A stretch of DNA of 64,000 nt from an uncultured Caryophanales bacterium. GTDB taxonomy: Bacteria > Bacillota_I > Bacilli_A > RFN20 > CAG-288. The stretch spans positions 18,955 through 82,954 of the forward strand of contig CASEGJ010000005.1 of NCBI GenBank assembly GCA_949287425.1. Direction: 5' to 3'. Within the stretch, counting starts at the first letter, position 1. Every line of letters begins with the position of its first letter. The position numbers and the translations under genes were made by a program. Below the pieces are notes generated by a model. The model saw only the letters and a list, made by a program, of their open reading frames with translations. It searched no databases and was not told the origin of the DNA. This document shows positions 36,169 to 44,252 of the stretch, in pieces.

Positions 36169-37324
36169 TTATCATCCTCTTATAAAATAAATCTAACGAA
36201 TATTTTTCAACGTTGTTTTTATACGCTTGTGAAATAACTTCTTGTTTTTGTTCAGGCTTAAGATTTCTAATTAAATCGAGTTTTTCAAAAAATGTCTTTT
36301 TATCGTAAAAGAAAAATCCAGTTTTTCCATCTTCGATACACAAAGTTAAATTTTTATCATATTTTGCTAAAACTAACAATTTACAAGCCATCGCTTCATT
36401 AAAAGTTAAACCTTGTGTCTCACTAGTTGAAGCGGATAAAAATAAATCGCCAATATAATAAAAATAAGGAACTAGTTCATGCTCGACTGCTTTTGTAAAA
36501 ATTGCAATATCTTTCAAAATGGAATTGCTGGCTGCTCTTTCTAAATTTTCTCTATCTGGACCATCACCGACAACTAACAATTTAACCTTATCTATAAGCT
36601 CTTTATGATTGCTTAAATATTCAGATAGATAATCAAAAATTTCTAAGTTAGATTTTTCTTTAGCGATTCTACCTAAAATCAAAAAGACAAACTTATCCTT
36701 TAAATCGTACTTATCAATTATCTCATTTAACTTATCTTGTTGAATTTTATCATAATCAAACATAGAAAAATCAATTCCAATAGGAATGACATTTATATAT
36801 TTTTTTACGCCGTATTTAACAAGAATATCTTTAGCTTTATTTGAAGTTGTCGTTAGTTCAGTATTAGTATCTGAAACAATTTTAGACATAAAAGCAATAA
36901 TTTTTTTAGCAACAGTATCAACTGGTTTAAATCCACCTGTTATATAATAAGTATAATCTTCATACAAAGTATGATAAGTATAGATTAAAGGAACATTCAA
37001 TCTTTTAGCTATGAATCGACCAAAAATACATATCGACATCTCAGTTTGAATATGTATTACTTCAGGTTGAAAGTCTTTAACTAACATAAAAGCTTTTTGA
37101 GAGTAAAGTCTAGCCAACTGATAATTATATATTCTTTTTAAAACCACACCTGGAATTCTAATTACCCCATCTTCGTAACTTAAATGCTTTTGATTAGGTT
37201 TAGAAATAGTAACTACTAAAACTTGATGCCCATTTTGTTCTAAAACTTTTTTTAATGTATAAGTAGCTGTAGCTACCCCATTTAAATAAGGAGGATAAGT
37301 ATCTGTAAATAGTGCAATTCTCAT
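36134..37324 (-). CDS. GT4 family glycosyltransferase, probably glycolipid synthesis
   Basis: 396 residues. The GT-B layout is complete: DTYPPYLNGVATATYTLKK at the N-terminus, HTLYEDYTYYI acceptor region, FLILGRIAKEKSNLEIF, and the donor loop SETQGLTFNEAMACK (EX7E). Similar proteins of Bacilli glycosylate diacylglycerol (MgdA/Alr-type glucosyl-DAG synthases). The neighbouring UPF0104 membrane protein one base away fits a glycolipid role. Exact sugar and acceptor are inferred only. Confidence 0.85.
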   Translation of the reverse strand: MRIALFTDTYPPYLNGVATATYTLKKVLEQNGHQVLVVTISKPNQKHLSYEDGVIRIPGVVLKRIYNYQLARLYSQKAFMLVKDFQPEVIHIQTEMSICIFGRFIAKRLNVPLIYTYHTLYEDYTYYITGGFKPVDTVAKKIIAFMSKIVSDTNTELTTTSNKAKDILVKYGVKKYINVIPIGIDFSMFDYDKIQQDKLNEIIDKYDLKDKFVFLILGRIAKEKSNLEIFDYLSEYLSNHKELIDKVKLLVVGDGPDRENLERAASNSILKDIAIFTKAVEHELVPYFYYIGDLFLSASTSETQGLTFNEAMACKLLVLAKYDKNLTLCIEDGKTGFFFYDKKTFFEKLDLIRNLKPEQKQEVISQAYKNNVEKYSLDLFYKRMINVYKRALQRYW

Positions 37325-37325
37325 T

Positions 37326-38933
37326 TTATTGCTCCTTTTTTTGCTTTTTCATTTCTTTTTTTAATAAACGCTTTTTCTTTTTTTCAAGTTTTCTAATTTT
37401 ACTTTTGTCAATAGCTTCTAGATCTTCTTTAATTGCCAATTGAACTTGCGTATCAATTTTCTTTGATTCTTTAATATCAGCTTCAATATTTTCAAGGTCT
37501 TTATAAACTTCCTGCAAAGCTTGATGGACATTTAAATTAGAACTAGGTTCATATTTTTCAACATCTTTATTATCAATAAGAGTTTCTTTAATATGCTTAA
37601 ATGATTCCTCTAATTGCTCTGCTGTAATATATTTCAAGGCTTCATCTTTAGCTTTAGTTTGCTGCTGAGATAAAATAGTGTTAAATTTATCGACAGTTGA
37701 AGAAATTATTCCTGGCTTAATTGATGTATTAGTCATTTCTTTTAAAACAGGCGTGTCATTTTCATTAACAGCCATAGATACGATTTTTAAATCGACAAAA
37801 GTTTTTTGTAACGAAGAATAAGATTGTTTTGATTGCTTTGGTGAACCGCCATAAGAAATAAAAACTATAAATCCGACAAATAAAGTGAAATAAAATGAAA
37901 CTCCTCTTGTTAAAATGTTAGCAGCTGAAGTAATACTATAATCGTTATATATAGAAGAAAACAATATTTGGAAAGCTCCTTCAGCTACACCTGATGAACC
38001 AGGAATAGGAATAAAACCAGTTATCATATTTTGATAAGATGAAGACCATAGACAAGTCATATAAGTAGATATATTTACAAAACTAGTATCTATATCTTTA
38101 CCTAGTGCTAATCCTGCGATAAATGGCAAACTGTAAGTACATGAAAACTTTAAAATTTCTACTAGCAATATAGAAATTAACAAATATGGACTTTTAAATA
38201 ATCTAGTTAACTCAATTCTAAAAGAAGCGACTGAAGAAGCAATCTCTATTCTCTTTCTTTTCGGATCTTTAATTAAATGAATCTTATATAAAAAATTGAC
38301 ACCTTTTGATAGGATGAATCTATGCAAAGGCTTTAAATAAGCGAGAAGTAAAATAATTAACAAAACAAATATATTAATTACAAAACCAATAACTGAGAAA
38401 ACAATAGGAGATAACTCTAAATTAAAAATATTAATATTATCCATTTTTAAAATAGTAGAAGAATAACCAAAAATCATAGCAAAAACACCATAGACAATTA
38501 CAACAATCTGCGAAACGATAAATAGCATTACTAATACACTAGCGGAATTACTAGCTTTTACCCCCTGTCTAGAAAAAGTATAAGCTTGGGCAAATTGACC
38601 ACCAGAACTAGAAGGAGTAATAGCAGAAAATAGTGAACCGATAGTCCCATTTAATACACCTTGATAATATTTGTAATGCTTATTGTACGATTTAGTTAAA
38701 ATAGTTATCGCTAAACCTTCAAACAACATTGCCATTATTGCCATTGCTATCATCAATATAATATATCCAAATTTGGCCCCAACTATAGAATTCCAAATAG
38801 CGACAGGGTCATCTTTTAAAATATAGTAAAAAGCTAAGATAGTTACTATGGCAATAACCAAGCATAAAAACACGTATTTGAAGACGGCTTTGCGCTTAGA
38901 TTTACTATTTTGTTTTATATTTTTATCTTCCAT
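37326..38933 (-). CDS. UPF0104 / MprF flippase-like membrane protein with long cytoplasmic tail
   Basis: 535 residues. Eight or so hydrophobic helices occupy residues about 18-345 and contain the family motifs ITPSSSGGQFAQAYTFSRQGV and FIPIPGSSGVAEGAFQ. It corresponds to the lysylphosphatidylglycerol-synthetase transmembrane (flippase) domain without the synthetase domain. The last 180 residues are charged, coiled-coil-like and end in a Lys-rich stretch, which is unusual for the family. With the GT4 gene it may move or export a glycolipid. Confidence 0.8.
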   Translation of the reverse strand: MEDKNIKQNSKSKRKAVFKYVFLCLVIAIVTILAFYYILKDDPVAIWNSIVGAKFGYIILMIAMAIMAMLFEGLAITILTKSYNKHYKYYQGVLNGTIGSLFSAITPSSSGGQFAQAYTFSRQGVKASNSASVLVMLFIVSQIVVIVYGVFAMIFGYSSTILKMDNINIFNLELSPIVFSVIGFVINIFVLLIILLLAYLKPLHRFILSKGVNFLYKIHLIKDPKRKRIEIASSVASFRIELTRLFKSPYLLISILLVEILKFSCTYSLPFIAGLALGKDIDTSFVNISTYMTCLWSSSYQNMITGFIPIPGSSGVAEGAFQILFSSIYNDYSITSAANILTRGVSFYFTLFVGFIVFISYGGSPKQSKQSYSSLQKTFVDLKIVSMAVNENDTPVLKEMTNTSIKPGIISSTVDKFNTILSQQQTKAKDEALKYITAEQLEESFKHIKETLIDNKDVEKYEPSSNLNVHQALQEVYKDLENIEADIKESKKIDTQVQLAIKEDLEAIDKSKIRKLEKKKKRLLKKEMKKQKKEQ

Positions 38934-38977
38934 ATTTACTCATCTTTTTATACAAGATATTATATTATATTATTGAT

Positions 38978-39892
38978 ATGAATATAAATAGTACATCGAA
39001 AAAGCCAACCTATCAAATTGCTTTTATAAGTATGATGCTGTGCTTTGAAGTTTTATTGATTTACTTAAATCTAACTATTCCTTATCTAGAAATTATTTTG
39101 CCAATAATAATTCCTTTTTTAGCAACATGCGTTGCGATTAAAGCTAATTATCTATTTAAGATAGTATATTTATTAGCTAATGTTGCCATTTGCTTTTTAG
39201 ATATTCAAAATGGCTTTTTAGTATTTTTGCCTAATTGTATTATCGGTCTGATATTTGGAAGTTTCATTTCAAAAATCCAGCTGAATTTCCTTTCTTTTTT
39301 TTCACTGATAATAGCGTCATTTTTAGCTGAACTATTCTCAACATATCTATTGATATATCTTTATCAAATTGATGTATTTCAGATCTATCAAAATCTTTTT
39401 AAAATATCTAACGATAATATATTAAATTTCTATATGATTTTTAGTTTTATTGTTTCAAGTATATCTAGCTTATTTATATATCTATTCTCTTATGAATATT
39501 TAAATAGATTAAAATTAGCAAAAACTAGCATAGATAAGCCTTTTTATTTATATATCTTTACTTTGATTTCTCTAGCTTTATATACGTTATTTTATTTTTT
39601 TAATTTAAGCTTATGTTACATATTTAGCCTAATATGCTTAATTAGCAATCTCTATTACTATTTAACAAGTAGAAAGTTTATAAATTTAAAATACCTAGTT
39701 ATAGAAATTATCTTAAACCTAATTTTGTCAGCAATTTTAATATGTTTTTTATTAATTCCTAATATTTTATATAAAACTTTCGGAATAATTATATATTCAC
39801 TATATTTAAACTTTTCATATTTAATTATGATAAAATATCTTTATAAGGTTAAACCTTCTTTACAAATTGACTTATTAAATAAACAAAAATAA
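38978..39892 (+). CDS. Unrecognised polytopic membrane protein
   Basis: 304 residues, about eight hydrophobic helices (for example near 15-33, 37-52, 58-76, 80-97, 104-128, 148-168, 185-215, 235-260), rich in Ile, Leu, Phe and Tyr. I do not recognise the family; the helix count and lack of soluble domains resemble YybS/DUF2232-like or ECF S-component-like proteins, without firm motifs. No Shine-Dalgarno precedes the ATG. It is divergent from the UPF0104 gene with only 44 bases between, and is followed 2 bases later by the next gene. Confidence 0.6.
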   Translation: MNINSTSKKPTYQIAFISMMLCFEVLLIYLNLTIPYLEIILPIIIPFLATCVAIKANYLFKIVYLLANVAICFLDIQNGFLVFLPNCIIGLIFGSFISKIQLNFLSFFSLIIASFLAELFSTYLLIYLYQIDVFQIYQNLFKISNDNILNFYMIFSFIVSSISSLFIYLFSYEYLNRLKLAKTSIDKPFYLYIFTLISLALYTLFYFFNLSLCYIFSLICLISNLYYYLTSRKFINLKYLVIEIILNLILSAILICFLLIPNILYKTFGIIIYSLYLNFSYLIMIKYLYKVKPSLQIDLLNKQK

Positions 39893-39894
39893 AT

Positions 39895-40332
39895 ATGGAT
39901 AACATCTTTAAAAGATTAGGAATAGGCATAGTTAGTATAGTTTGTGCCCCTTTGTGGATAGCGTATTTTCTTATTTATATAATATACGCAAGTATCAATT
40001 TAATTATTTCCCCTTTTAAAATACTCTATTATTACTTAAAAGGAAGGAAATATACCATTAAAAGTCACTATGATTTACAAGCGGAAGCTATATTAAATCA
40101 AGAGCCTAATTTAAATGCTAACAATAATCCTCCACCTAATAATCAACAACCTATTAATATCAACATTAACTATGTGCCAAATCAAAATCCTAATTTCCCT
40201 AACAACAATCAAATAAATATTCCTAGCTTTGATATTTCTAATAATCAAGTTAGTTCTTTTGATCAATTGAACAATCAATTTGACAATAATCAATCTAACA
40301 TTCTAGAAAATAAGGATGAAACAAATGAATGA
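39895..40332 (+). CDS. Unrecognised membrane protein with Asn/Pro/Gln-rich tail
   Basis: 145 residues. A hydrophobic region near 10-50 (about one hairpin) is followed by a basic stretch (YYLKGRKYTIKSHY) and then about 80 residues dominated by Asn, Gln and Pro, including PPPNNQQP. The tail is low-complexity and presumably disordered. The stop is TGA, which supports the standard genetic code. It overlaps the next gene by 8 bases. No known family is recognised. Confidence 0.55.
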   Translation: MDNIFKRLGIGIVSIVCAPLWIAYFLIYIIYASINLIISPFKILYYYLKGRKYTIKSHYDLQAEAILNQEPNLNANNNPPPNNQQPINININYVPNQNPNFPNNNQINIPSFDISNNQVSSFDQLNNQFDNNQSNILENKDETNE

Positions 40333-40951
40333 CATTTTAATTATATTAGCTGATACTCAAAAAATCGAAAGGCGTTTGATTTTCGTTTTGTTAATCGTCT
40401 TTTTACTATTGATTATCATTGCTGGATATTTACAAAAATTAGTAGGATATATCATGCGTCAACAAGGTCTAAAAGTCGATACTATGATGTATAATATATT
40501 AACAAACAAAGTCATAGTCGATAAAAAAATCTTTTTAAAAGAAGCTTATAGAAAATCGATGGTTTATTTTGTCAAAAAAGCTTACTTGCCTTTTATTGGT
40601 ATTTTAATATGTACTTTTGCCATCTTAATTTATGGTTGGGCAAATAACAACGATTTTTCTTACTATACTTCTGGCATAGATAGCTTTAGTTATCATTTCT
40701 ATTTCCCAACGACAACTTTATTTGGAATGACTGTTATTTCTAACTGGCCTAGCGTTGTTAAAACTCCCGATTTCTCTTTTGAAATTAGCAAATACTATGC
40801 CTTAGTTTTCACTGTATTATTGGTAATTAGCGGTTTAATATATCTTTATCAAGTTCAAGCTTATATTTCTAGATGCCTGAGAATTAGACAATTAGCGAGA
40901 AAATATTTCATTAAAGAACTCGTTAACGAATCGACAAATAAACAAATATAG
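40325..40951 (+). CDS. Unrecognised membrane protein, three helices
   Basis: About 208 residues. Hydrophobic helices lie near 17-38, 92-110 and 175-197, with a basic cytoplasmic segment (IVDKKIFLKEAYRKSM) and an outer loop rich in Tyr, Phe and Ser. Start chosen at ATG 40325 because AAGGATG (40312-40318) is 6 bases upstream; the ATG at 40316 is inside that ribosome site. Family unknown. It sits between the Asn-rich protein and galE, so an envelope role is likely but unproven. Confidence 0.55.
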   Translation: MNDILIILADTQKIERRLIFVLLIVFLLLIIIAGYLQKLVGYIMRQQGLKVDTMMYNILTNKVIVDKKIFLKEAYRKSMVYFVKKAYLPFIGILICTFAILIYGWANNNDFSYYTSGIDSFSYHFYFPTTTLFGMTVISNWPSVVKTPDFSFEISKYYALVFTVLLVISGLIYLYQVQAYISRCLRIRQLARKYFIKELVNESTNKQI

Positions 40952-40964
40952 AAAGGAATTTTTT

Positions 40965-42005
40965 ATGTCAGAAATTAAAAACGTCTTAGTAAGTGGTGGC
41001 CTTGGTTATATCGGTTCACATACAATATGTCAACTCGTTCAACATAACTATAATCCAATCATAGTTGATAATCTTTCAAATTCTTGTTTAGAAGTTCTAA
41101 ATAGACTAGAAATTATTAACAATAGAAAATTTAAATTCTATCAATTAGATTGTACCAACTTAGAGGAATTAGAAATAGTTTTTAAAGAAAATAAAATAGA
41201 TGCCATTATTCATTTTGCTGCCTATAAAGCAGTGGGTGAATCAGTTAAAGAACCTTTAAAATACTATTTTAACAACCTTATTTCTTATCTAAATATCATG
41301 ATGTATTTAGAAAAATATAAAGTTAAAAACTTTGTTTTCTCTTCCTCAGCTACTGTTTATGGCATTCCAAATCACGTTCCGTTATTTGAAACTGATCCAG
41401 TTCAAAAAGCCACTAATCCTTATGGCTCAACTAAAATCATGATTGAAGAAATGTTAGAAGATTATTCTAAAGTACATAAAGATATTAATATTGCAATTTT
41501 AAGATATTTTAATCCTATAGGTGCCCATCCATCTGGATTAATAGGTGAACAGCCAAATGGAATCCCCAATAACTTAATGCCATATATTACCCAAGTCGCC
41601 ATTGGAAAATTAGAAAAACTCACCATCTTTGGTAACGATTATCCTACTAGTGATGGAACTTGTATTAGAGATTATGTCCACGTTATGGATTTAGCGGAAG
41701 GTCACGTTCTAACTTTAAATAAATTTCAAAAAGAAAACACCGGTCTAGTAATTTATAATCTAGGTACTGGCAAAGGAACATCAGTTTTAGAATTAGTTAA
41801 CGCTTATATGCAAGCTAACAATATTAAAATACCTTATGTTTTCGGTCCAAGAAGACAAGGAGATGTCGTTTCTAACTACGCTTCTACTAAAAAAGCTGAA
41901 ACTGAACTGGGATTTAAAGCTAAATATACCATCTATGATTGTTGTAAAGATTCTAATCATTTCCAACAATTAAATCCAAATGGATTTGTTAAAATAAATA
42001 AATAA
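40965..42005 (+). CDS. galE: UDP-glucose 4-epimerase
   Basis: Interconverts UDP-glucose and UDP-galactose. 346 residues, extended SDR fold: NAD-binding GGLGYIGSHT, HFAAYKAVGESV, catalytic SSSATVYG and YGSTK (Tyr and Lys), RYFNPIGAHPSG, and the substrate region IRDYVHVMDLA. A ribosome site GAAAGGA precedes the ATG. It ends the plus-strand cluster of membrane proteins and may supply galactose for envelope glycolipids or polysaccharide. Confidence 0.95.
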   Translation: MSEIKNVLVSGGLGYIGSHTICQLVQHNYNPIIVDNLSNSCLEVLNRLEIINNRKFKFYQLDCTNLEELEIVFKENKIDAIIHFAAYKAVGESVKEPLKYYFNNLISYLNIMMYLEKYKVKNFVFSSSATVYGIPNHVPLFETDPVQKATNPYGSTKIMIEEMLEDYSKVHKDINIAILRYFNPIGAHPSGLIGEQPNGIPNNLMPYITQVAIGKLEKLTIFGNDYPTSDGTCIRDYVHVMDLAEGHVLTLNKFQKENTGLVIYNLGTGKGTSVLELVNAYMQANNIKIPYVFGPRRQGDVVSNYASTKKAETELGFKAKYTIYDCCKDSNHFQQLNPNGFVKINK

Positions 42006-42008
42006 ATA

Positions 42009-42036
42009 AATACCGGCTAAACTGCCGGTATTTTTG
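42009..42036 (+). terminator. Terminator of the galE cluster, shared with the convergent operon
   Basis: AATACCGGC (42009-42017) pairs with GCCGGTATT (42024-42032) around six bases, followed by TTT on the plus strand. On the minus strand the same stem ends in TATTTATTTATTT just after the nrnA-cysQ stop, so it may serve both directions. Confidence 0.85.
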
Positions 42037-43800
42037 CTACTTTTTCAATATTTCTTCAAGTTCGAGTTCAGTTAATAGTTTATTATCTAAACTATTTAAA
42101 GCGGTAAAACCATCCCTATTATAAACATCTTTTCTATTGTAAGTAATTTCATTAAGGTGATTTGTAAGAAATTTACCACCCGCTTCTTCTAAAACAATCT
42201 GAGGCGCACAAGTATCCCACTCTTTAGTTCCTAAACCAAGTGAATAACAAACTTCTGCTTTTCCTTGAGCTATTAAACAACTTTTTAAAGCTGAACCAAC
42301 GTATTTTATATCGCTAATTTTCTTGTTACTTTTAACAAAATCTAAGTACTTTTGATTTTTGTGAAAACTGGAATTTAAAACAGTCAAATTCTTCTTTTTA
42401 CTAGAAACGTGCAATTTAGAAATCATTTCATTACTTGAAAAAACATAGCTACCTTTATCTTTAACAGCAAAATATATTTTATCTTGAGCTGGAATAGCCA
42501 CTACGCCTATTACAGGTTGATGATTTTTAACTAAAGCGATATTAATTGCAAACATATCGTCTTTATTAACGAAATCTTTCGTTCCATCTAAAGGATCAAT
42601 AATAAAGACGTATTCTTTATTTAATCTAGTTAAATCATCTTGATCCTCTTCTGATAAAATCGCATAATCTGGAAACTTTTTACTTAAGCTTTCTTTAATA
42701 ATTTTATTTGAAGCTAAATCAGCACTAGTAACTGGTGAATTGTCGTTTTTTATTTCAACGCTAAATCCAGATTTATATTTTTCCATAACTACTTTAGAGG
42801 CTTGTTTAGCTAACTCTAACATTGTTTTTAATTCTTCTTGATATGGTGAAAAATAATCTAATAAAGCCTGTTGACAAGCATCGATAACTTCTTGATAGCG
42901 GCTAAATTTATCTAATGTGCATCCTGAGGCATTTAAATGACCTCCTCCAGTAAATTTACTAGCGATTTGTTGAACATCGATATTTCCTAATGATCTAAAT
43001 TCACAAAAAGCTTTTCCATCGCTAGTTTCAGCAATTATACACCAAAGTTTAGAAGCATTAATTCGACCTAAACTATTGACAAAAATAGCAGCTTGATGCG
43101 GATTGTAACCATATTTTTGACTATCTTTATATGGAACAATACAATAACAGACACCTAAATCAGTCTTTTGATAATGTGAATATAAATATCCATTAAAGCG
43201 AATAGAAGATTCACTAACTACATACATACTAGAATATAACTTATTAGCATCTGCACCATCAGAAAGTAATTTAGCCCCAATTAAAGCTGATTTATTATTA
43301 GCATACATAAATCTATTAGTATCAGTTGTAAATCCATAATATAGCAAATCACAAGCTAACTTAGGTAATTTATCAAACTTAGTATAGAAAATTTTAGCGA
43401 TTATCTCCGCACATGAACTAGCCTCATCTTCAATAATTTCTAATTGACCAAAATGCTCTTTGAAAATATGATGATCAATTTTAATCATACCTAAATTTTT
43501 CAAGCTAAAGGCACGTGAATCACTTACTCTAACTTTATCAGGTAAATCTACACATATGACTAAAGAATTTTCAATAACAGAATCTTCAACATCATCCATA
43601 TGAGGAAAATCATCAGGAATTTTAGAAATATCAGTTCCTAAAACGTAAACTTTCTTTTCTGGATAAAGGTAATTTATAAGATATTTTAACCCTTGGGAAG
43701 AAGCATAGCAGTCCCCATCAGGATAAATATGACCAAAAATACAAATAGAAGAATGCTGCTCGATAATTTTAAAAAATTCTAAATATAATTTATTTTCCAT
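42037..43800 (-). CDS. Fusion of NrnA-type DHH/DHHA1 phosphoesterase and CysQ-type phosphatase
   Basis: 587 residues with two enzymes in one chain. Residues 1-315 are an NrnA-like DHH protein: GHIYPDGDC (22-31), CVDLP (83-87), DHH (109-111) and the DHHA1 substrate motif GGGH (285-288). Residues about 322-587 are a CysQ/inositol-monophosphatase domain: SEEDQD (383-388), IDPLDGTKDF (401-410) and a WDTCAP motif. NrnA degrades nanoRNA and dephosphorylates pAp; CysQ also hydrolyses pAp. The start is ATG 43800 after AGAGGA; an earlier in-frame start would run into rpoE. It is last in the ychF operon. Confidence 0.88.
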   Translation of the reverse strand: MENKLYLEFFKIIEQHSSICIFGHIYPDGDCYASSQGLKYLINYLYPEKKVYVLGTDISKIPDDFPHMDDVEDSVIENSLVICVDLPDKVRVSDSRAFSLKNLGMIKIDHHIFKEHFGQLEIIEDEASSCAEIIAKIFYTKFDKLPKLACDLLYYGFTTDTNRFMYANNKSALIGAKLLSDGADANKLYSSMYVVSESSIRFNGYLYSHYQKTDLGVCYCIVPYKDSQKYGYNPHQAAIFVNSLGRINASKLWCIIAETSDGKAFCEFRSLGNIDVQQIASKFTGGGHLNASGCTLDKFSRYQEVIDACQQALLDYFSPYQEELKTMLELAKQASKVVMEKYKSGFSVEIKNDNSPVTSADLASNKIIKESLSKKFPDYAILSEEDQDDLTRLNKEYVFIIDPLDGTKDFVNKDDMFAINIALVKNHQPVIGVVAIPAQDKIYFAVKDKGSYVFSSNEMISKLHVSSKKKNLTVLNSSFHKNQKYLDFVKSNKKISDIKYVGSALKSCLIAQGKAEVCYSLGLGTKEWDTCAPQIVLEEAGGKFLTNHLNEITYNRKDVYNRDGFTALNSLDNKLLTELELEEILKK

Positions 43801-43825
43801 AATATCCTCTAAAAAAAGGACTAGA

Positions 43826-44224
43826 TTAAGCATCTAGTTCCTTTTGAATATCATCATCTGAAGAATCATCATCGCTAGATTCAAAATCGCCTTCTTTTTG
43901 CTCATCTTCACCTAGTAAAGAAGTAGTATCATCAATTTCGGATTTATCTTCATCTTCTTCATCGATATCGTTGTAAGCTTCATTCATATCGATGTGAACT
44001 TTATCAAAGCTGACTCTTTCACGTAAATCCCAGTGGTTATCTTGTAAGACAACAAATTTTCCATCTAAAGATAAGTTAGTGTAAAATTGAGCCATTTTAT
44101 CCATCTTTTCTTGTTCAGAAAAGCCTAACTCTTCAGCTACTTTATCCAAAAGTTCATTAAAAGGTAATGGCTTTCCATTTTCCTTTAAAACATCATAAGC
44201 GACTGCTAACATTGATTTAACCAT
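43826..44224 (-). CDS. rpoE: DNA-directed RNA polymerase delta subunit
   Basis: 132 residues. The N-terminal 80 form the HARE-HTH domain (SMLAVAYDVLKENGKPLPFNELLDKVAEELG, here in two quoted parts of the same helix set). The remainder is an intrinsically acidic Asp/Glu/Ser tail. Delta is a Firmicutes-specific polymerase subunit that speeds recycling and sharpens promoter selection. The order argS then rpoE matches Bacillus. The next gene starts 25 bases on. Confidence 0.92.
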   Translation of the reverse strand: MVKSMLAVAYDVLKENGKPLPFNELLDKVAEELGFSEQEKMDKMAQFYTNLSLDGKFVVLQDNHWDLRERVSFDKVHIDMNEAYNDIDEEDEDKSEIDDTTSLLGEDEQKEGDFESSDDDSSDDDIQKELDA

Positions 44225-44252
44225 AATATATTTTCTCCCTTTCTTTTATATA

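Noticed and set aside
40080..40332. Repetitive AAT/CAA-rich DNA as a tandem repeat or CRISPR-like array
   Set aside because: The repetition is only codon-level, from Asn/Gln/Pro-rich coding sequence; there are no regular units or spacers. No CRISPR array was seen anywhere in the window.
39895..40332. Mycoplasma-type genetic code (TGA as Trp)
   Set aside because: TGA ends several convincing genes here (this one, jetB, the DUF1934-like gene) exactly at neighbouring starts, and Trp is encoded by TGG.
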